A stretch of 21,223 nucleotides of DNA from Bacillota bacterium (GTDB lineage Bacteria > Bacillota > Clostridia > Oscillospirales > Ruminococcaceae). The notes below the pieces were generated by a model that saw only the letters and a list, made by a program, of their open reading frames with translations, was not told where the DNA came from and searched no databases. How positions within the stretch are numbered: position 1 is the stretch's first letter; each line of letters begins with the position of its first letter. Location: positions 1 through 21,223 of the forward strand of contig JAEZKF010000023.1 in assembly GCA_023415575.1 (NCBI GenBank), written 5' to 3'. The position numbers and the translations under genes were made by a program. Below are positions 1-7,237 of this stretch, piece after piece.

Positions 1-17
1 AGGGTCATCCTTCACTT

Positions 18-135
<118 letters not shown>

Positions 136-144
136 CCAAAGAAA

Positions 145-173
145 AACAGTCTGCAAATTGCAGACTGTTTTTT
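145..173 (+). terminator. Intrinsic terminator of the rRNA operon, probably bidirectional
   Basis: A perfect 10-bp stem (ACAGTCTGCA 146-155 with TGCAGACTGT 159-168) has a 3-nt loop and runs into TTTTTT. A-runs precede the stem, so the opposite strand also gives a hairpin plus U-tract. It can therefore also end the minus-strand ridA transcript, whose stop codon lies 33 nt away. Confidence 0.9.
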
Positions 174-205
174 GCTATATCACATATCGCTTAAAATCAG
201 ATCAA

Positions 206-589
206 TCAGTAGACCGCAATGGCCTCAATCTCAACCAGCGCGTACTTTGGCAGCTGCTCGACGGAGACACAGCTGCGCGCGGGCGGTGCATCTGTGTTAA
301 AGAAGCTTGCATATACACTGTTTACCGCCGCAAAATCATCCATGCGGTCAAGGAACACAGTCGTTTTGACTACGTTTGCAAGACTAAGCCCTTCGCTTTT
401 CAGGATAGCACTTAGGTTTTTAAGCGCAAGTTCGGCCTGCTCTTCAACGGTGGGGGCAAGCTCACCAGTTGCCGGGTTTACTCCGAGCTGGCCGGAGACA
501 AACAGCATCCCTCCTACCTTTATCGCCTGCGAGTATGGGCCAATCGGTGCGGGTGCGTCGGGAGTAAAAACAACAGATTTATCTGCCAT
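206..589 (-). CDS. ridA: RidA family 2-iminobutanoate/2-iminopropanoate deaminase
   Basis: This cytosolic trimeric enzyme hydrolyses reactive imine/enamine intermediates released by PLP enzymes such as threonine dehydratase, protecting other PLP enzymes. The 127-aa length is exactly the family norm. The N-terminal APAPIGPYSQA motif and the VSGQLG turn are present. The two active-site residues sit at canonical positions: R105 in PPARSCV and E120 in VEIEA. On the minus strand a GAGAGG ribosome site precedes the ATG. The gene stands alone, convergent with the rRNA operon. A minus-strand TATAAT-like element lies near 630-639, without a convincing -35 box. No abnormality is visible. Confidence 0.95.
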   Translation of the reverse strand: MADKSVVFTPDAPAPIGPYSQAIKVGGMLFVSGQLGVNPATGELAPTVEEQAELALKNLSAILKSEGLSLANVVKTTVFLDRMDDFAAVNSVYASFFNTDAPPARSCVSVEQLPKYALVEIEAIAVY

Positions 590-717
590 CTTAAATAACC
601 TCTCTTTCAGATATGTATACTTTCCATTGATTATATAATAAAAACAGGTAAAAAGCCATCAATGTTTTACTATGTACATATAATACCGAATAATTAGGAT
701 AATTATTGCAGTTTAGT

Positions 718-746
718 TTGAATTTGCGATACTGTTATTGTATAAT
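718..746 (+). promoter_or_regulatory. Sigma-A promoter of the first solute-binding lipoprotein gene
   Basis: TTGAAT (718-723), a 17-bp spacer and a perfect TATAAT (741-746). The predicted transcription start near 753 leaves a leader of about 70 nt before the start codon at 822. Confidence 0.75.
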
Positions 747-821
747 TAACCTTGGTTTCTTAATCGGCTGCGGCGTCAGTCGATAAGCTCCATGACATGC
801 CTATGATAGCGGAGGATGTAT

Positions 822-2231
822 ATGAGAAAGGCCATTTCATTTGTTTTGATAGCAGTGATGCTGTTTAGCATTTTTACCTCATGCGCTTCCCAGCCCGCCC
901 CGCAGACCCAGCTGATTGAAGAGTCGAGCGAAGCGCCAAAGCCCACTAAAACCATAACAATCAGCCTCTATGTTCAGCCCTACTTTGCCAAGACCGAGGA
1001 CGGAAAGAGCTTTGCAAAAGAGCTTGTAGCGGCGTTCGAGGAGAGCAATCCCGGCATACATATTAATATAGAAGAACTGACGGCGGATGAGAACGGTCAG
1101 AAGGCCCTGGATGAGGCAATCAAGGAGGGCAAGGTAGACCTTTTGTTTGACAGTGCCGATGCTGCTGCGAGTCAGGCGCGCATGGGTAAGCTGTACGACC
1201 TATCCACCCTGTTTACCGATGACATCATAAAGAACCTCCCAAAGGGAGTTGTGGAGGCCTGCACTGAAGACGGCAAGAAGTATATTTACCCCATTGCGGT
1301 TTCCCCCTACCTGATGGCATTTAACAAGGAGATGCTCGAGTCCGCAGGTGTTCTCGACCTCCTGCCCTACGAGCGCAGTGAAACACGCGCATGGACACCG
1401 GATGAATACACCGCCTTACTTACAGCTTTAAAGTCGAAGTTACCTGAGGGTGTCGACACCGGCGTTATCTATGCAAAATCCTCAAGCGGTGATGCTGCTA
1501 CCCGTTCGCTGATTACGAATCTTTTCGGTGCGTCCTTTGTCAAGAGCGACCGCAGTGAGTATGCCATCAACAGTGATGAAGGAAAAAAGGCACTCGAATG
1601 GCTCAACAAGGCCGTTCAGGATGAACTGCTTAAGGTTGATGCGGAAAAGACCTCCGCCGATGTGGTGAAGGACTTTATCAACGGAAAATCCGCACACACC
1701 ATTCTGTATACCATCGGGCTTGCCAACAACTATGCCGACAGCAAAAAGGACAGTTTCACCGAGATTCTGATGCCCTATCCCACCCAGCAGGGCAAGGATT
1801 TCTCGATAGAATACAGCTTATATGGCTTAAGTGTTTTTGATAACGGCGACAGCGATAAGCTCGCAGCCGCAAAGGCCTTTATCGAGTTTGCGGCAGGAGA
1901 CAGGCAGTATAGCCGTATGGCCGCGGTAATGACCGGCGGCATCAGCCCCAATATGAGTATAAACGAGCTAAGATATGACCCTGAGTATATCTATGTCGAA
2001 TCACTCAGGCCTTATCTCGGCAGCTATGTACCCGCTACCGAAGGGTATGGTATGATGAAGACCTATTGGTTCGGTGCGGTTGCGGATGCAGCATCTAAGG
2101 ATGCAAAAATCGAGACGATTCTAAAGAACTTTGCTGAGAATGCAAACCAAACCCTTAAGGACGCAAAGGCAGAGCGTGAAGAGGCCCTGAAGCAGGCAGC
2201 ATCTTCATCGGAAGAAGCAGCATCAAAATAA
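822..2231 (+). CDS. Extracellular solute-binding lipoprotein (ABC family 1), orphan
   Basis: This 469-aa lipoprotein resembles family 1 (sugar/oligosaccharide type) ABC binding proteins. The start was set at ATG 822: the GGAGG at 811-815 directly abuts the other possible ATG at 816 but is 6 nt from 822. A signal peptide (MRKAISF plus hydrophobic core) ends in lipobox FTSC with lipidated C21, followed by a Ser/Pro/Thr-rich linker. The mature domain starts with an ITISLYVQPYF beta strand. The family-like region FNKEMLESAGV...WTPDEYTALLTAL lies about one third of the way in. The C-terminus has a charged Ala/Glu/Lys tail, possibly helical. No permease or ATPase gene is adjacent: the gene has its own promoter and terminator and is flanked by minus-strand genes. 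It could therefore feed a transporter encoded elsewhere or act only in sensing. The ligand is not predictable. Confidence 0.85.
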   Translation: MRKAISFVLIAVMLFSIFTSCASQPAPQTQLIEESSEAPKPTKTITISLYVQPYFAKTEDGKSFAKELVAAFEESNPGIHINIEELTADENGQKALDEAIKEGKVDLLFDSADAAASQARMGKLYDLSTLFTDDIIKNLPKGVVEACTEDGKKYIYPIAVSPYLMAFNKEMLESAGVLDLLPYERSETRAWTPDEYTALLTALKSKLPEGVDTGVIYAKSSSGDAATRSLITNLFGASFVKSDRSEYAINSDEGKKALEWLNKAVQDELLKVDAEKTSADVVKDFINGKSAHTILYTIGLANNYADSKKDSFTEILMPYPTQQGKDFSIEYSLYGLSVFDNGDSDKLAAAKAFIEFAAGDRQYSRMAAVMTGGISPNMSINELRYDPEYIYVESLRPYLGSYVPATEGYGMMKTYWFGAVADAASKDAKIETILKNFAENANQTLKDAKAEREEALKQAASSSEEAASK

Positions 2232-2260
2232 CATAGTGTTATAGGGCCACTGAATATAAC

Positions 2261-2295
2261 AAAGCCGCCGGTAACCCGACCGACGGCTTTTGCGT
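2261..2295 (+). terminator. Intrinsic terminator between convergent genes
   Basis: AAAGCCG (2261-2267) pairs with CGGCTTT (2284-2290). The stem continues across one mismatch with CGG/CCG, has a loop of about 8 nt and runs into TTTTGCGTTT. It lies 30 nt after the lipoprotein stop and 20 nt from the stop of the convergent minus-strand gene, so it may serve both. Confidence 0.75.
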
Positions 2296-2315
2296 TTCTA
2301 TATGTACCGATAGGA

Positions 2316-2636
2316 TTATTTCAGGATTTTAATCTCGCCGATAAGAGGCAGGGGCTTTGTTTCATACTTAGCGGCGCTGATGATGCCGAGGATAAAGAAT
2401 ACAAAGCATCCAAGGCTGAGAATCCAGCTGAGAATCTGGAATACAAAGAAGATACCACCGATGCCCGCTATTGCGGTGAGGATGACAGATGCAACCTCTG
2501 CGATGAGCAGCACAAGCGACTGATTCGCATGGTGCTTGCAGAATGCGCTGTCCTTACCCGCCAGAATGGGGATAAGAACCAGAATACCGAAGTATCCCAA
2601 GATTGAGTACAAAATTTCATTGTTGCGGTTTTCCAT
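2316..2636 (-). CDS. DUF4870-like (Tic20-type) small membrane protein
   Basis: This 106-aa integral membrane protein has unknown function. The order of elements matches DUF4870/Tic20-like proteins: ILGYFGILVLIPIL as the first membrane segment, a polar turn containing FCKHHANQ (equivalent to the family's F-x-x-x-H-A-N-Q motif), then two more hydrophobic segments (residues about 42-62 and 64-88) and a short basic tail. The ATG at 2636 is preferred: an AAGGAG site lies 8 nt upstream, while a longer GTG version three codons earlier would overlap it. A weak promoter (TTGACT, 19-bp spacer, TATATG) can be read on the minus strand at 2664-2694. It lies downstream of the minus-strand gene at 2746-3552, with 109 nt between. 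Confidence 0.8.
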   Translation of the reverse strand: MENRNNEILYSILGYFGILVLIPILAGKDSAFCKHHANQSLVLLIAEVASVILTAIAGIGGIFFVFQILSWILSLGCFVFFILGIISAAKYETKPLPLIGEIKILK

Positions 2637-2745
2637 GACATACACTCCTTAAAATGAAAAGATCATATACAAATCTGTTGCGGGTTACAGTCAACAGAAT
2701 GTACGCATTGTAATATTGGGGCTCAATTAAGCAAATCGGATGGTG

Positions 2746-3552
2746 CTATTTGCTTGTCTCGTCCGAGGAGACAGCTCCATTTTCATCTGAAGGATTCGTA
2801 AGTGCTGTGCTTTTTGCAAACTGCCGGCGCTGATATAGCCGGATAAGCACCTTAAGCAAAAGGAACAATGCGACAGCACCAAAGAAGATTCCGAAGACGT
2901 AATAAGGCACCACAAGCCTTGGAATGCTTGCAACAAGCCCCGTTGATGTAGTCACAAGTGCAAGACCAATCACTTCGTTGCGAAGGTCAGTAAGCGGCAT
3001 AACAGTGACAAGGGAGGCGTTACCGTCCTTGTTGCGCACCACAGCATATGCATATGGCCTTTGCTCAAAGGCAACAGCGTTTACCGCTCGTTCAAGAGAC
3101 GTGCCGCCTGCGGCCTTCGGGTCAAAGTGACTGCCGACGGTGTTGTAATCCACGTTGGGGGTAAGGCCCCGCATAAAGCGCGAATCAAGGATGTTCACAT
3201 ATCCAGTGCCCCGCGGGATAATGGTCGTGATATAGTCAAAGCCGTTTTGGCGGGTCTTGGCGGTCAGGTTTTGCGTCAACTCGTCAAAACGAACGCTCTG
3301 TGCTTCCACCTTAAGGTGCAGGGTGCGCAGGTCATCCTGATAGGAGTCGGCGAGGCTTTCAAATATGAGTGATGCGGTCGTTTTGCTATTCTGCGCCGAG
3401 GCGTCGTACAGGGTATGTGTCTGGGTGGCGGCACCAAAAAGGGCATAGAGGGCGGCACCGGCGGACAAAAGGACGCCGAAGCACAAAGATAGGATGGGCA
3501 GAAGGCTTGGCTTTGCTTCCAAAGGCTGCAGGGGGTCTTGTTTTTGCCTCAT
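2746..3552 (-). CDS. Two-TM membrane protein with extracytoplasmic sensor-like domain, no output domain
   Basis: I do not recognise this 268-aa protein at family level. A short cytoplasmic N-terminus is followed by TM1 (about residues 17-41), an extracytoplasmic segment of about 170 residues (42-213), TM2 (214-236), a basic RLYQRRQ stop-transfer stretch and a short acidic/Ser-rich cytoplasmic tail. The topology and text such as GTGYVNILDSRFMRG, the acidic SLADSYQDDL helix and ASLVTVMPLTDLRNEVIGLALVTT resemble sensor (dCache/sCache-like) ectodomains of chemoreceptors and kinases. However, there is no HAMP, kinase, GGDEF or MCP module after TM2. A GGAGGG site 8 nt upstream supports the start. 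The stop codon lies inside a weak hairpin (AAGCAAAT/ATTTGCTT, 2729-2755). It may be a stand-alone signal-binding subunit, or the remnant of a longer sensor. Confidence 0.75.
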   Translation of the reverse strand: MRQKQDPLQPLEAKPSLLPILSLCFGVLLSAGAALYALFGAATQTHTLYDASAQNSKTTASLIFESLADSYQDDLRTLHLKVEAQSVRFDELTQNLTAKTRQNGFDYITTIIPRGTGYVNILDSRFMRGLTPNVDYNTVGSHFDPKAAGGTSLERAVNAVAFEQRPYAYAVVRNKDGNASLVTVMPLTDLRNEVIGLALVTTSTGLVASIPRLVVPYYVFGIFFGAVALFLLLKVLIRLYQRRQFAKSTALTNPSDENGAVSSDETSK

Positions 3553-3569
3553 TGTAAACGCCCTCCGTT

Positions 3570-3598
3570 TTGACGCTGGATATCACGCAATTTATAAT
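3570..3598 (+). promoter_or_regulatory. Sigma-A promoter for the Smr-domain gene
   Basis: TTGACG (3570-3575), a 17-bp spacer and TATAAT (3593-3598). The predicted start near 3605 lies within a few bases of the opposing minus-strand start, and the promoter overlaps the leader of the divergent gene. Confidence 0.75.
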
Positions 3599-3608
3599 GT
3601 ATAGTAGC

Positions 3609-3637
3609 ATTATAGCGAAATACGTAGATGTATGCAA
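3609..3637 (-). promoter_or_regulatory. Sigma-A promoter for the minus-strand two-TM protein
   Basis: Read on the minus strand: TTGCAT (plus coordinates 3632-3637), a 17-bp spacer and TATAAT (3609-3614). The predicted start near 3602 gives a leader of about 50 nt. Confidence 0.7.
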
Positions 3638-3688
3638 TAGTTGGAAGTTTTTCTGCCGTTAATTATAATGAACGATGGGGGTAGACTT

Positions 3689-4033
3689 ATGAATATTCCA
3701 GTCATTAATCTTGAACAGGGTATGCCGTATGTGGAGGAGGCCATTCGCCGTATGAATGCAGGTCTGCGCAGTGCGCGGGCAAATGGGGCGCGGGCCGTCA
3801 AGCTCATACACGGCTATGGCTCCAGCGGCGCAGGCGGTAAGATTCGCACTGCGGTAGCTGCGGAGCTCTCAGGCAAAAAGCGCAGTGGGGAGATTCGGGA
3901 GTTTGTCCGTGGCGAGGACTTTACCCCGTTTAGCGAGAGTTGCCGAAAAGCACTGGATTTACTGCCGGAGCTTCAGAAGGATAAGGACTACCTAAAGTGC
4001 AACCAAGGTATTACCATTGTTATATTACGTTAA
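3689..4033 (+). CDS. Stand-alone Smr-domain protein
   Basis: This 114-aa protein is essentially one Smr (small MutS-related) domain, the module found at the C-terminus of MutS2 and in stand-alone proteins. Members bind or nick branched DNA, and some cleave RNA or act on collided ribosomes. Visible motifs: a short N-terminal strand IPVINLEQG, helix PYVEEAIRRMNAGLRSA, then the signature strand and glycine loop KLIHGYGSSGAGGKIRTAV, where HGxGSSGxGG corresponds to the family's HGxG motif. The C-terminal half (about 60-114) is more divergent and ends in a GITIVIL strand. The start at ATG 3689 is supported by GGGGGT at 3677-3682; an upstream in-frame ATG at 3641 has no ribosome site. No mutS2 partner is nearby. 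Confidence 0.82.
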   Translation: MNIPVINLEQGMPYVEEAIRRMNAGLRSARANGARAVKLIHGYGSSGAGGKIRTAVAAELSGKKRSGEIREFVRGEDFTPFSESCRKALDLLPELQKDKDYLKCNQGITIVILR

Positions 4034-4134
4034 CTTTTTTTTGTAGTGATCCATAGTAAAAAATAATCAGGAGAGCTAAACTCTTTTAATTTTAGACAAA
4101 TTACGCTTTATTTTGTCAAAATACTCTATTTTAG

Positions 4135-4163
4135 TTGTACTATGAGGAAAACTATTGTATAAT
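4135..4163 (+). promoter_or_regulatory. Sigma-A promoter of the chemoreceptor gene
   Basis: TTGTAC (4135-4140), a 17-bp spacer and a perfect TATAAT (4158-4163), giving a leader of about 60 nt. A sigma-A type site is seen rather than a flagellar sigma-28 type one. Between the Smr stop (4033) and this promoter there is a T-run and a small GACAAA/TTTGTC inverted repeat (4094-4118), with no convincing terminator. Confidence 0.7.
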
Positions 4164-4229
4164 TAGAATATAAATTTCCCCAAGATTTACTATTTAAACT
4201 ATTATCAAATGAAAAAGAGGGTTAGCATC

Positions 4230-6164
4230 ATGACCACTATTAAGCATCGCATACGACTATCAATGATTGTGGTATCAATTGTAAGCGGAATAGTACTTAC
4301 ATTGGGTGCGATGTATCAGCTCTATCAGTCATCCGTGGAATCAGCAAGGCAGATGACGGCTGAAACAGCCCGTGCATACGCCCTAAACGTAGCCAACGAG
4401 CTCAAGCTTATCACCAGCGATTTGAATATTACAGGCAGAGACTCTGTGATTCGAAATCCCAACCTTCCGGCTTCTCAGCGCGAGCAAAGGCTGGCGCAGC
4501 TGGTAGGGGACACGAGATTTAATAAGTTTGATATTGCCGGTCCTGAAGGTGTTGCGCTCAACGGAATCGAAGTAATGGACCGTAAGTACTTTACGGAAGC
4601 AAAGGCCGGCAGACCATTCACGACGAGCCCCCTTGTAAACAGAGACCTTGGCAACATTGCAATAATCTCATCGGCCCCAATGGGAAACGAAGTGATTTTC
4701 GGAACAATTGATTATGCGCATTTTGCCAATATCATCAGTCAAATTACTGTCGGCAAAACCGGCTATGGCTTTATAGTAGATAGCACCGGTACAATCATCG
4801 CCCATCCCAATCAGCAGTACGTAATGGACTTTACCAACTACATAACGTTAGCCGAAGAGGATAAAAGCTATGAAAAGCAAGCCGAAGTCATCAAAAAGAT
4901 GGTCTCCGGCGGAACGGGCAGTACGGTAGCTAAATTAGACGGCAAGACCGTAATGGTATCCTATGCGCCGATTGACAGCAATGAAGGCTGGACATTAGCG
5001 GTTGCCTACCCGCAACAGGAGTATCTGAAAAACCTCTTCACTTCACTTATTATATCCTTTGCGTTACTCTTAATCATTATTGCTATGGTTGTACTGTATA
5101 GTACGAGAATGTCAAAGATTCTTGCGGACCCCGTGGCGAAGTCCACCCAGCGTATCCATCTTCTTGCGCAGGGCGACCTCAGCACACCGGTGCCGACTGC
5201 TACCTCAAAGGACGAAACAGGCAGGCTGCTTGAGTCGTTGGGTGAAACCATATCTACGGTCAACGGCTATATTTCCGAAATCTCCGACATCCTTACCGGT
5301 ATTGCTGAGGGTGATTTGACCAAGGAGAGCGAGCAAGTTTACCGCGGAGACTTCGCACCGATTGGCGAGGCATTGAAAACCATTACAGAGTCACTAAACG
5401 ATGCGTTCTCCGAAATCTTTACTGCCGCCGAGCAGGTGGAGCAGGGTGCTACACAGATTTCCTCCGGTGCTCAGGAGCTTTCCCAGATTACGATGGAGCA
5501 AGCAGCTACAATACAGGAGCTCTCAGCAAGCCTTGGTGAGATCTCTGCGGGCATTCAGGATATCGCACGCAATGCAGAGGAAGCCCGCCAGCTGACCGAG
5601 CGCTCCAGCGAGAACGTTAAGAACGGCAACCAGCAGATGAACGAGATGCTCGAAGCCATGAGCGACATCGACCGTTCCTCCAATGAGATCAACAAGATTA
5701 TCAAGGTCATCAACGACATCGCCTTCCAGACCAATATACTCGCCCTGAACGCTGCAGTAGAGGCAGCGCGGGCCGGTGCCGCAGGCAAGGGCTTTGCGGT
5801 TGTGGCGGATGAGGTTCGCAACCTTGCAAGCAAGAGCGCGGAAGCTGCCAAGGAGACAACCACGCTCATTGAGCAGTCGATTGAATCGGTCAAGAAGGGC
5901 ACCAAGATGGCACAGCGCACTGCCCGTTCCCTCGGAGAGATTGCCAAGGAGTCTGAGGGTGTTAGCGACCTGGTCAACCGCATCAGTCAGGCAACCAACG
6001 ACCAGGCAACCGCTGTGGTGCAGATTAATCAGGGCATGGATCAGATGTCAAGCGTTGTACAGACAAGCTCCGCAACCGCCGAGCAGAGTGCCGCCTCAAG
6101 CGAGGAGCTAAGCAGTCAGGCGCAGATGCTCAAAGACCTGATTGCGCGCTTTACACTTAAGTAA
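4230..6164 (+). CDS. Methyl-accepting chemotaxis protein with dCache-like sensor domain
   Basis: This 644-aa transmembrane receptor controls CheA through CheW. The order is TM1 (about residues 10-32), a double-Cache-like ectodomain (about 35-265, including GPEGVALNG, DRKYFTEA and the membrane-distal to proximal link TGYGFIVDSTGTIIAHP), TM2 (about 269-291), HAMP (about 292-345, then a second HAMP-like linker), and the long antiparallel coiled coil. The hairpin tip that binds CheA/CheW is intact: INDIAFQTNILALNAAVEA, then ARAGAAGKGFAVVADEVRNL. Gln/Glu pairs suitable for methylation flank it. No CheR-tethering pentapeptide is seen (the end is LIARFTLK). The start was set at ATG 4230, which has GAGGG 8 nt upstream; the ATG at 4209 has no ribosome site. 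The ligand is unknown: the classical dCache amino-acid motif is not clearly present. No che or flagellar genes are in the window. Confidence 0.93.
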   Translation: MTTIKHRIRLSMIVVSIVSGIVLTLGAMYQLYQSSVESARQMTAETARAYALNVANELKLITSDLNITGRDSVIRNPNLPASQREQRLAQLVGDTRFNKFDIAGPEGVALNGIEVMDRKYFTEAKAGRPFTTSPLVNRDLGNIAIISSAPMGNEVIFGTIDYAHFANIISQITVGKTGYGFIVDSTGTIIAHPNQQYVMDFTNYITLAEEDKSYEKQAEVIKKMVSGGTGSTVAKLDGKTVMVSYAPIDSNEGWTLAVAYPQQEYLKNLFTSLIISFALLLIIIAMVVLYSTRMSKILADPVAKSTQRIHLLAQGDLSTPVPTATSKDETGRLLESLGETISTVNGYISEISDILTGIAEGDLTKESEQVYRGDFAPIGEALKTITESLNDAFSEIFTAAEQVEQGATQISSGAQELSQITMEQAATIQELSASLGEISAGIQDIARNAEEARQLTERSSENVKNGNQQMNEMLEAMSDIDRSSNEINKIIKVINDIAFQTNILALNAAVEAARAGAAGKGFAVVADEVRNLASKSAEAAKETTTLIEQSIESVKKGTKMAQRTARSLGEIAKESEGVSDLVNRISQATNDQATAVVQINQGMDQMSSVVQTSSATAEQSAASSEELSSQAQMLKDLIARFTLK

Positions 6165-6185
6165 ATGCAACAAGGGTAAAACAGG

Positions 6186-6222
6186 GCCGCTCCCACGCCT
6201 ATGCGAAGGAGCGGCGTTTTTA
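6186..6222 (+). terminator. Intrinsic terminator of the chemoreceptor gene
   Basis: GCCGCTCC (6186-6193) pairs with GGAGCGGC (6208-6215), loop 14 nt, followed by GTTTTTATATAT. It lies 21 nt after the stop codon. Confidence 0.88.
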
Positions 6223-6306
6223 TATATTGAAAATACTTCACCGTCCAAAGCACACGGAACCTAGTTAACGAAGCTATAATGAGAATAAAGTAACACTTTC
6301 TACACC

Positions 6307-6648
6307 TTGCCAGAAAGGGAAAGTTATCACAGTGAAGGCTTAAGCAAATTTATTAGAGCGAACGGTACAGACTCTTGTTTGGCCGTAATCGACCAAACCC
6401 GCACACGTGACGAACTAGAGCTAACAGCATGGATAGAGGCATCCGAGCTTGAAAATGCCTTAAATGCTGCCCCTGTGCAGGTACAATCCTTGCCGGATGA
6501 CGCCGACGAGCCGCCCATCGGCGGTGGGGCCGGTGTATTGCAGACTGCGGAGTCGCCGCGACTGCATGGCTGGGTAGTCGCTGTTGCAGCTTTGCTTCTT
6601 GTTGCTGCGGGCGGTCTGGTGCTTATCAGCCGACGAAAAGAAAGATAA
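6307..6648 (+). CDS. Doubtful small protein with C-terminal membrane anchor; possibly a gene remnant
   Basis: I do not recognise this open frame of up to 113 codons. It has a polar, acidic N-terminal part (text such as SCLAVIDQTRTRDELELTAW), a Pro/Gly-rich linker (PPIGGGAGV), one strong C-terminal membrane helix (VVAVAALLLVAAGGLVLI) and the basic tail SRRKER. That end resembles the anchor of a cell-surface protein, though no LPXTG motif is present. The start is poor: the frame opens with TTG without a ribosome site. The only good site (GAAAGGGA, 6313-6320) points to GTG 6332 in another frame, which stops after three codons (GTG AAG GCT TAA). A TATAAT at 6275-6280 has no -35 partner. Either the 5' part was lost or frameshifted (a surface protein reduced to its anchor), or the frame is chance. 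Confidence 0.35.
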   Translation: MPERESYHSEGLSKFIRANGTDSCLAVIDQTRTRDELELTAWIEASELENALNAAPVQVQSLPDDADEPPIGGGAGVLQTAESPRLHGWVVAVAALLLVAAGGLVLISRRKER

Positions 6649-6665
6649 TCATTTGAAAAGTGCAA

Positions 6666-6690
6666 ATATATAGACGATTATAAATATAAG
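6666..6690 (+). repeat. Left copy of an imperfect 25-nt direct repeat
   Basis: It matches 7213-7237 at 22 of 25 positions, including a 13-base identical core GATTATAAATATA (6676-6688 and 7223-7235). Confidence 0.6.
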
Positions 6691-6728
6691 CGATGCCAAG
6701 TACAACATACCGCTCGGCATCGCTTATA
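6685..6728. repeat. Palindromic repeat unit 1 (GCGATGCC hairpin)
   Basis: Perfect 13-bp arms: TATAAGCGATGCC (6685-6697) and GGCATCGCTTATA (6716-6728), with an 18-nt loop. It overlaps the right end of the 25-nt direct repeat. Confidence 0.8.
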
Positions 6729-6751
6729 ACATGTGGAACAGACCGCTCAAC

Positions 6752-6815
6752 AGAGGCGATGCCGAGTATGGCTGGCTGTAAAGACACTTCGTTCATACGC
6801 GCTTGGCATCGCTCT
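6752..6815. repeat. Palindromic repeat unit 2, inverted relative of unit 1
   Basis: GCGATGCC (6756-6763) pairs with GGCATCGC (6805-6812), extended by AGA/TCT with one bulged base; loop 41 nt. Its arms carry the same CCAAG/CCGAG variants as unit 1 but in mirror order, so the two units look like inverted copies. Confidence 0.65.
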
Positions 6816-6890
6816 TATTTGAAAGTGTGAGCCGCGTGTCAGTAGTAGGGTAGCGTTTTGTATAAGGTAAGTATCACACCATAGTTGGGC

Positions 6891-6993
6891 CAATATAGCG
6901 GCAACCGTATTTCTAGTTGCTGCACAGATGACTATGCTGATTATCAATCACTGAAAAGACTGACAAGAATAATCTAATACTGCCGCTATATTG
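6891..6993. repeat. 103-bp segment bounded by a perfect 13-bp inverted repeat
   Basis: CAATATAGCGGCA (6891-6903) is the exact reverse complement of TGCCGCTATATTG (6981-6993). Inside the left arm's side there is a further small stem GCAAC/GTTGC (6901-6920). It could be the ends of a small non-autonomous element or the base of an RNA stem. Confidence 0.6.
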
Positions 6994-7212
6994 ATAGTAA
7001 TAAATATAATCAGTGTCGGGGCATAAAGTCCCTTAACACTACTTTTGCATCTGAAATTGTCGCAAGTAAGCGGGGAAAGGCACGATACAGCACTTAGCGT
7101 TGTAAATATCGGAACACAGCTTGTCGGTTCTCCTTCCACCATGGTGTCTTTGCTAAAAGTAGCCTTGTTTGGTATGGTACACTTCGACTACTGTATTTGG
7201 ATACAGCAGGAC

Positions 7213-7237
7213 ATATATTGATGATTATAAATATATG
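7213..7237 (+). repeat. Right copy of an imperfect 25-nt direct repeat
   Basis: Partner of 6666-6690 (22 of 25 positions identical). The two copies bracket the inverted repeats and about 520 bp between them. Confidence 0.6.

Noticed and set aside
4066..4090. A GAGAG-CTAAA-CTCTT hairpin after the Smr gene, considered as a terminator.
   Set aside because: The stem has only 4-5 pairs and no proper U-tract follows.
6685..6816. A CRISPR array reading of the repeated GCGATGCC motifs.
   Set aside because: The copies alternate in orientation, are only about 11 bases long and have irregular spacing; no cas genes are present.
6948..7142. A minus-strand open frame of 64 codons overlapping the same place.
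   Set aside because: There is no ribosome site or family resemblance, and the opposite frame is equally open.
7026..7220. A 64-codon open stretch on the plus strand with membrane-protein-like text (for example SVVNIGTQLVGSPSTMVSLL).
   Set aside because: It has no start with a ribosome site and no recognisable family, and an open run this long is expected by chance now and then. It could be a gene remnant, but the evidence is too thin.
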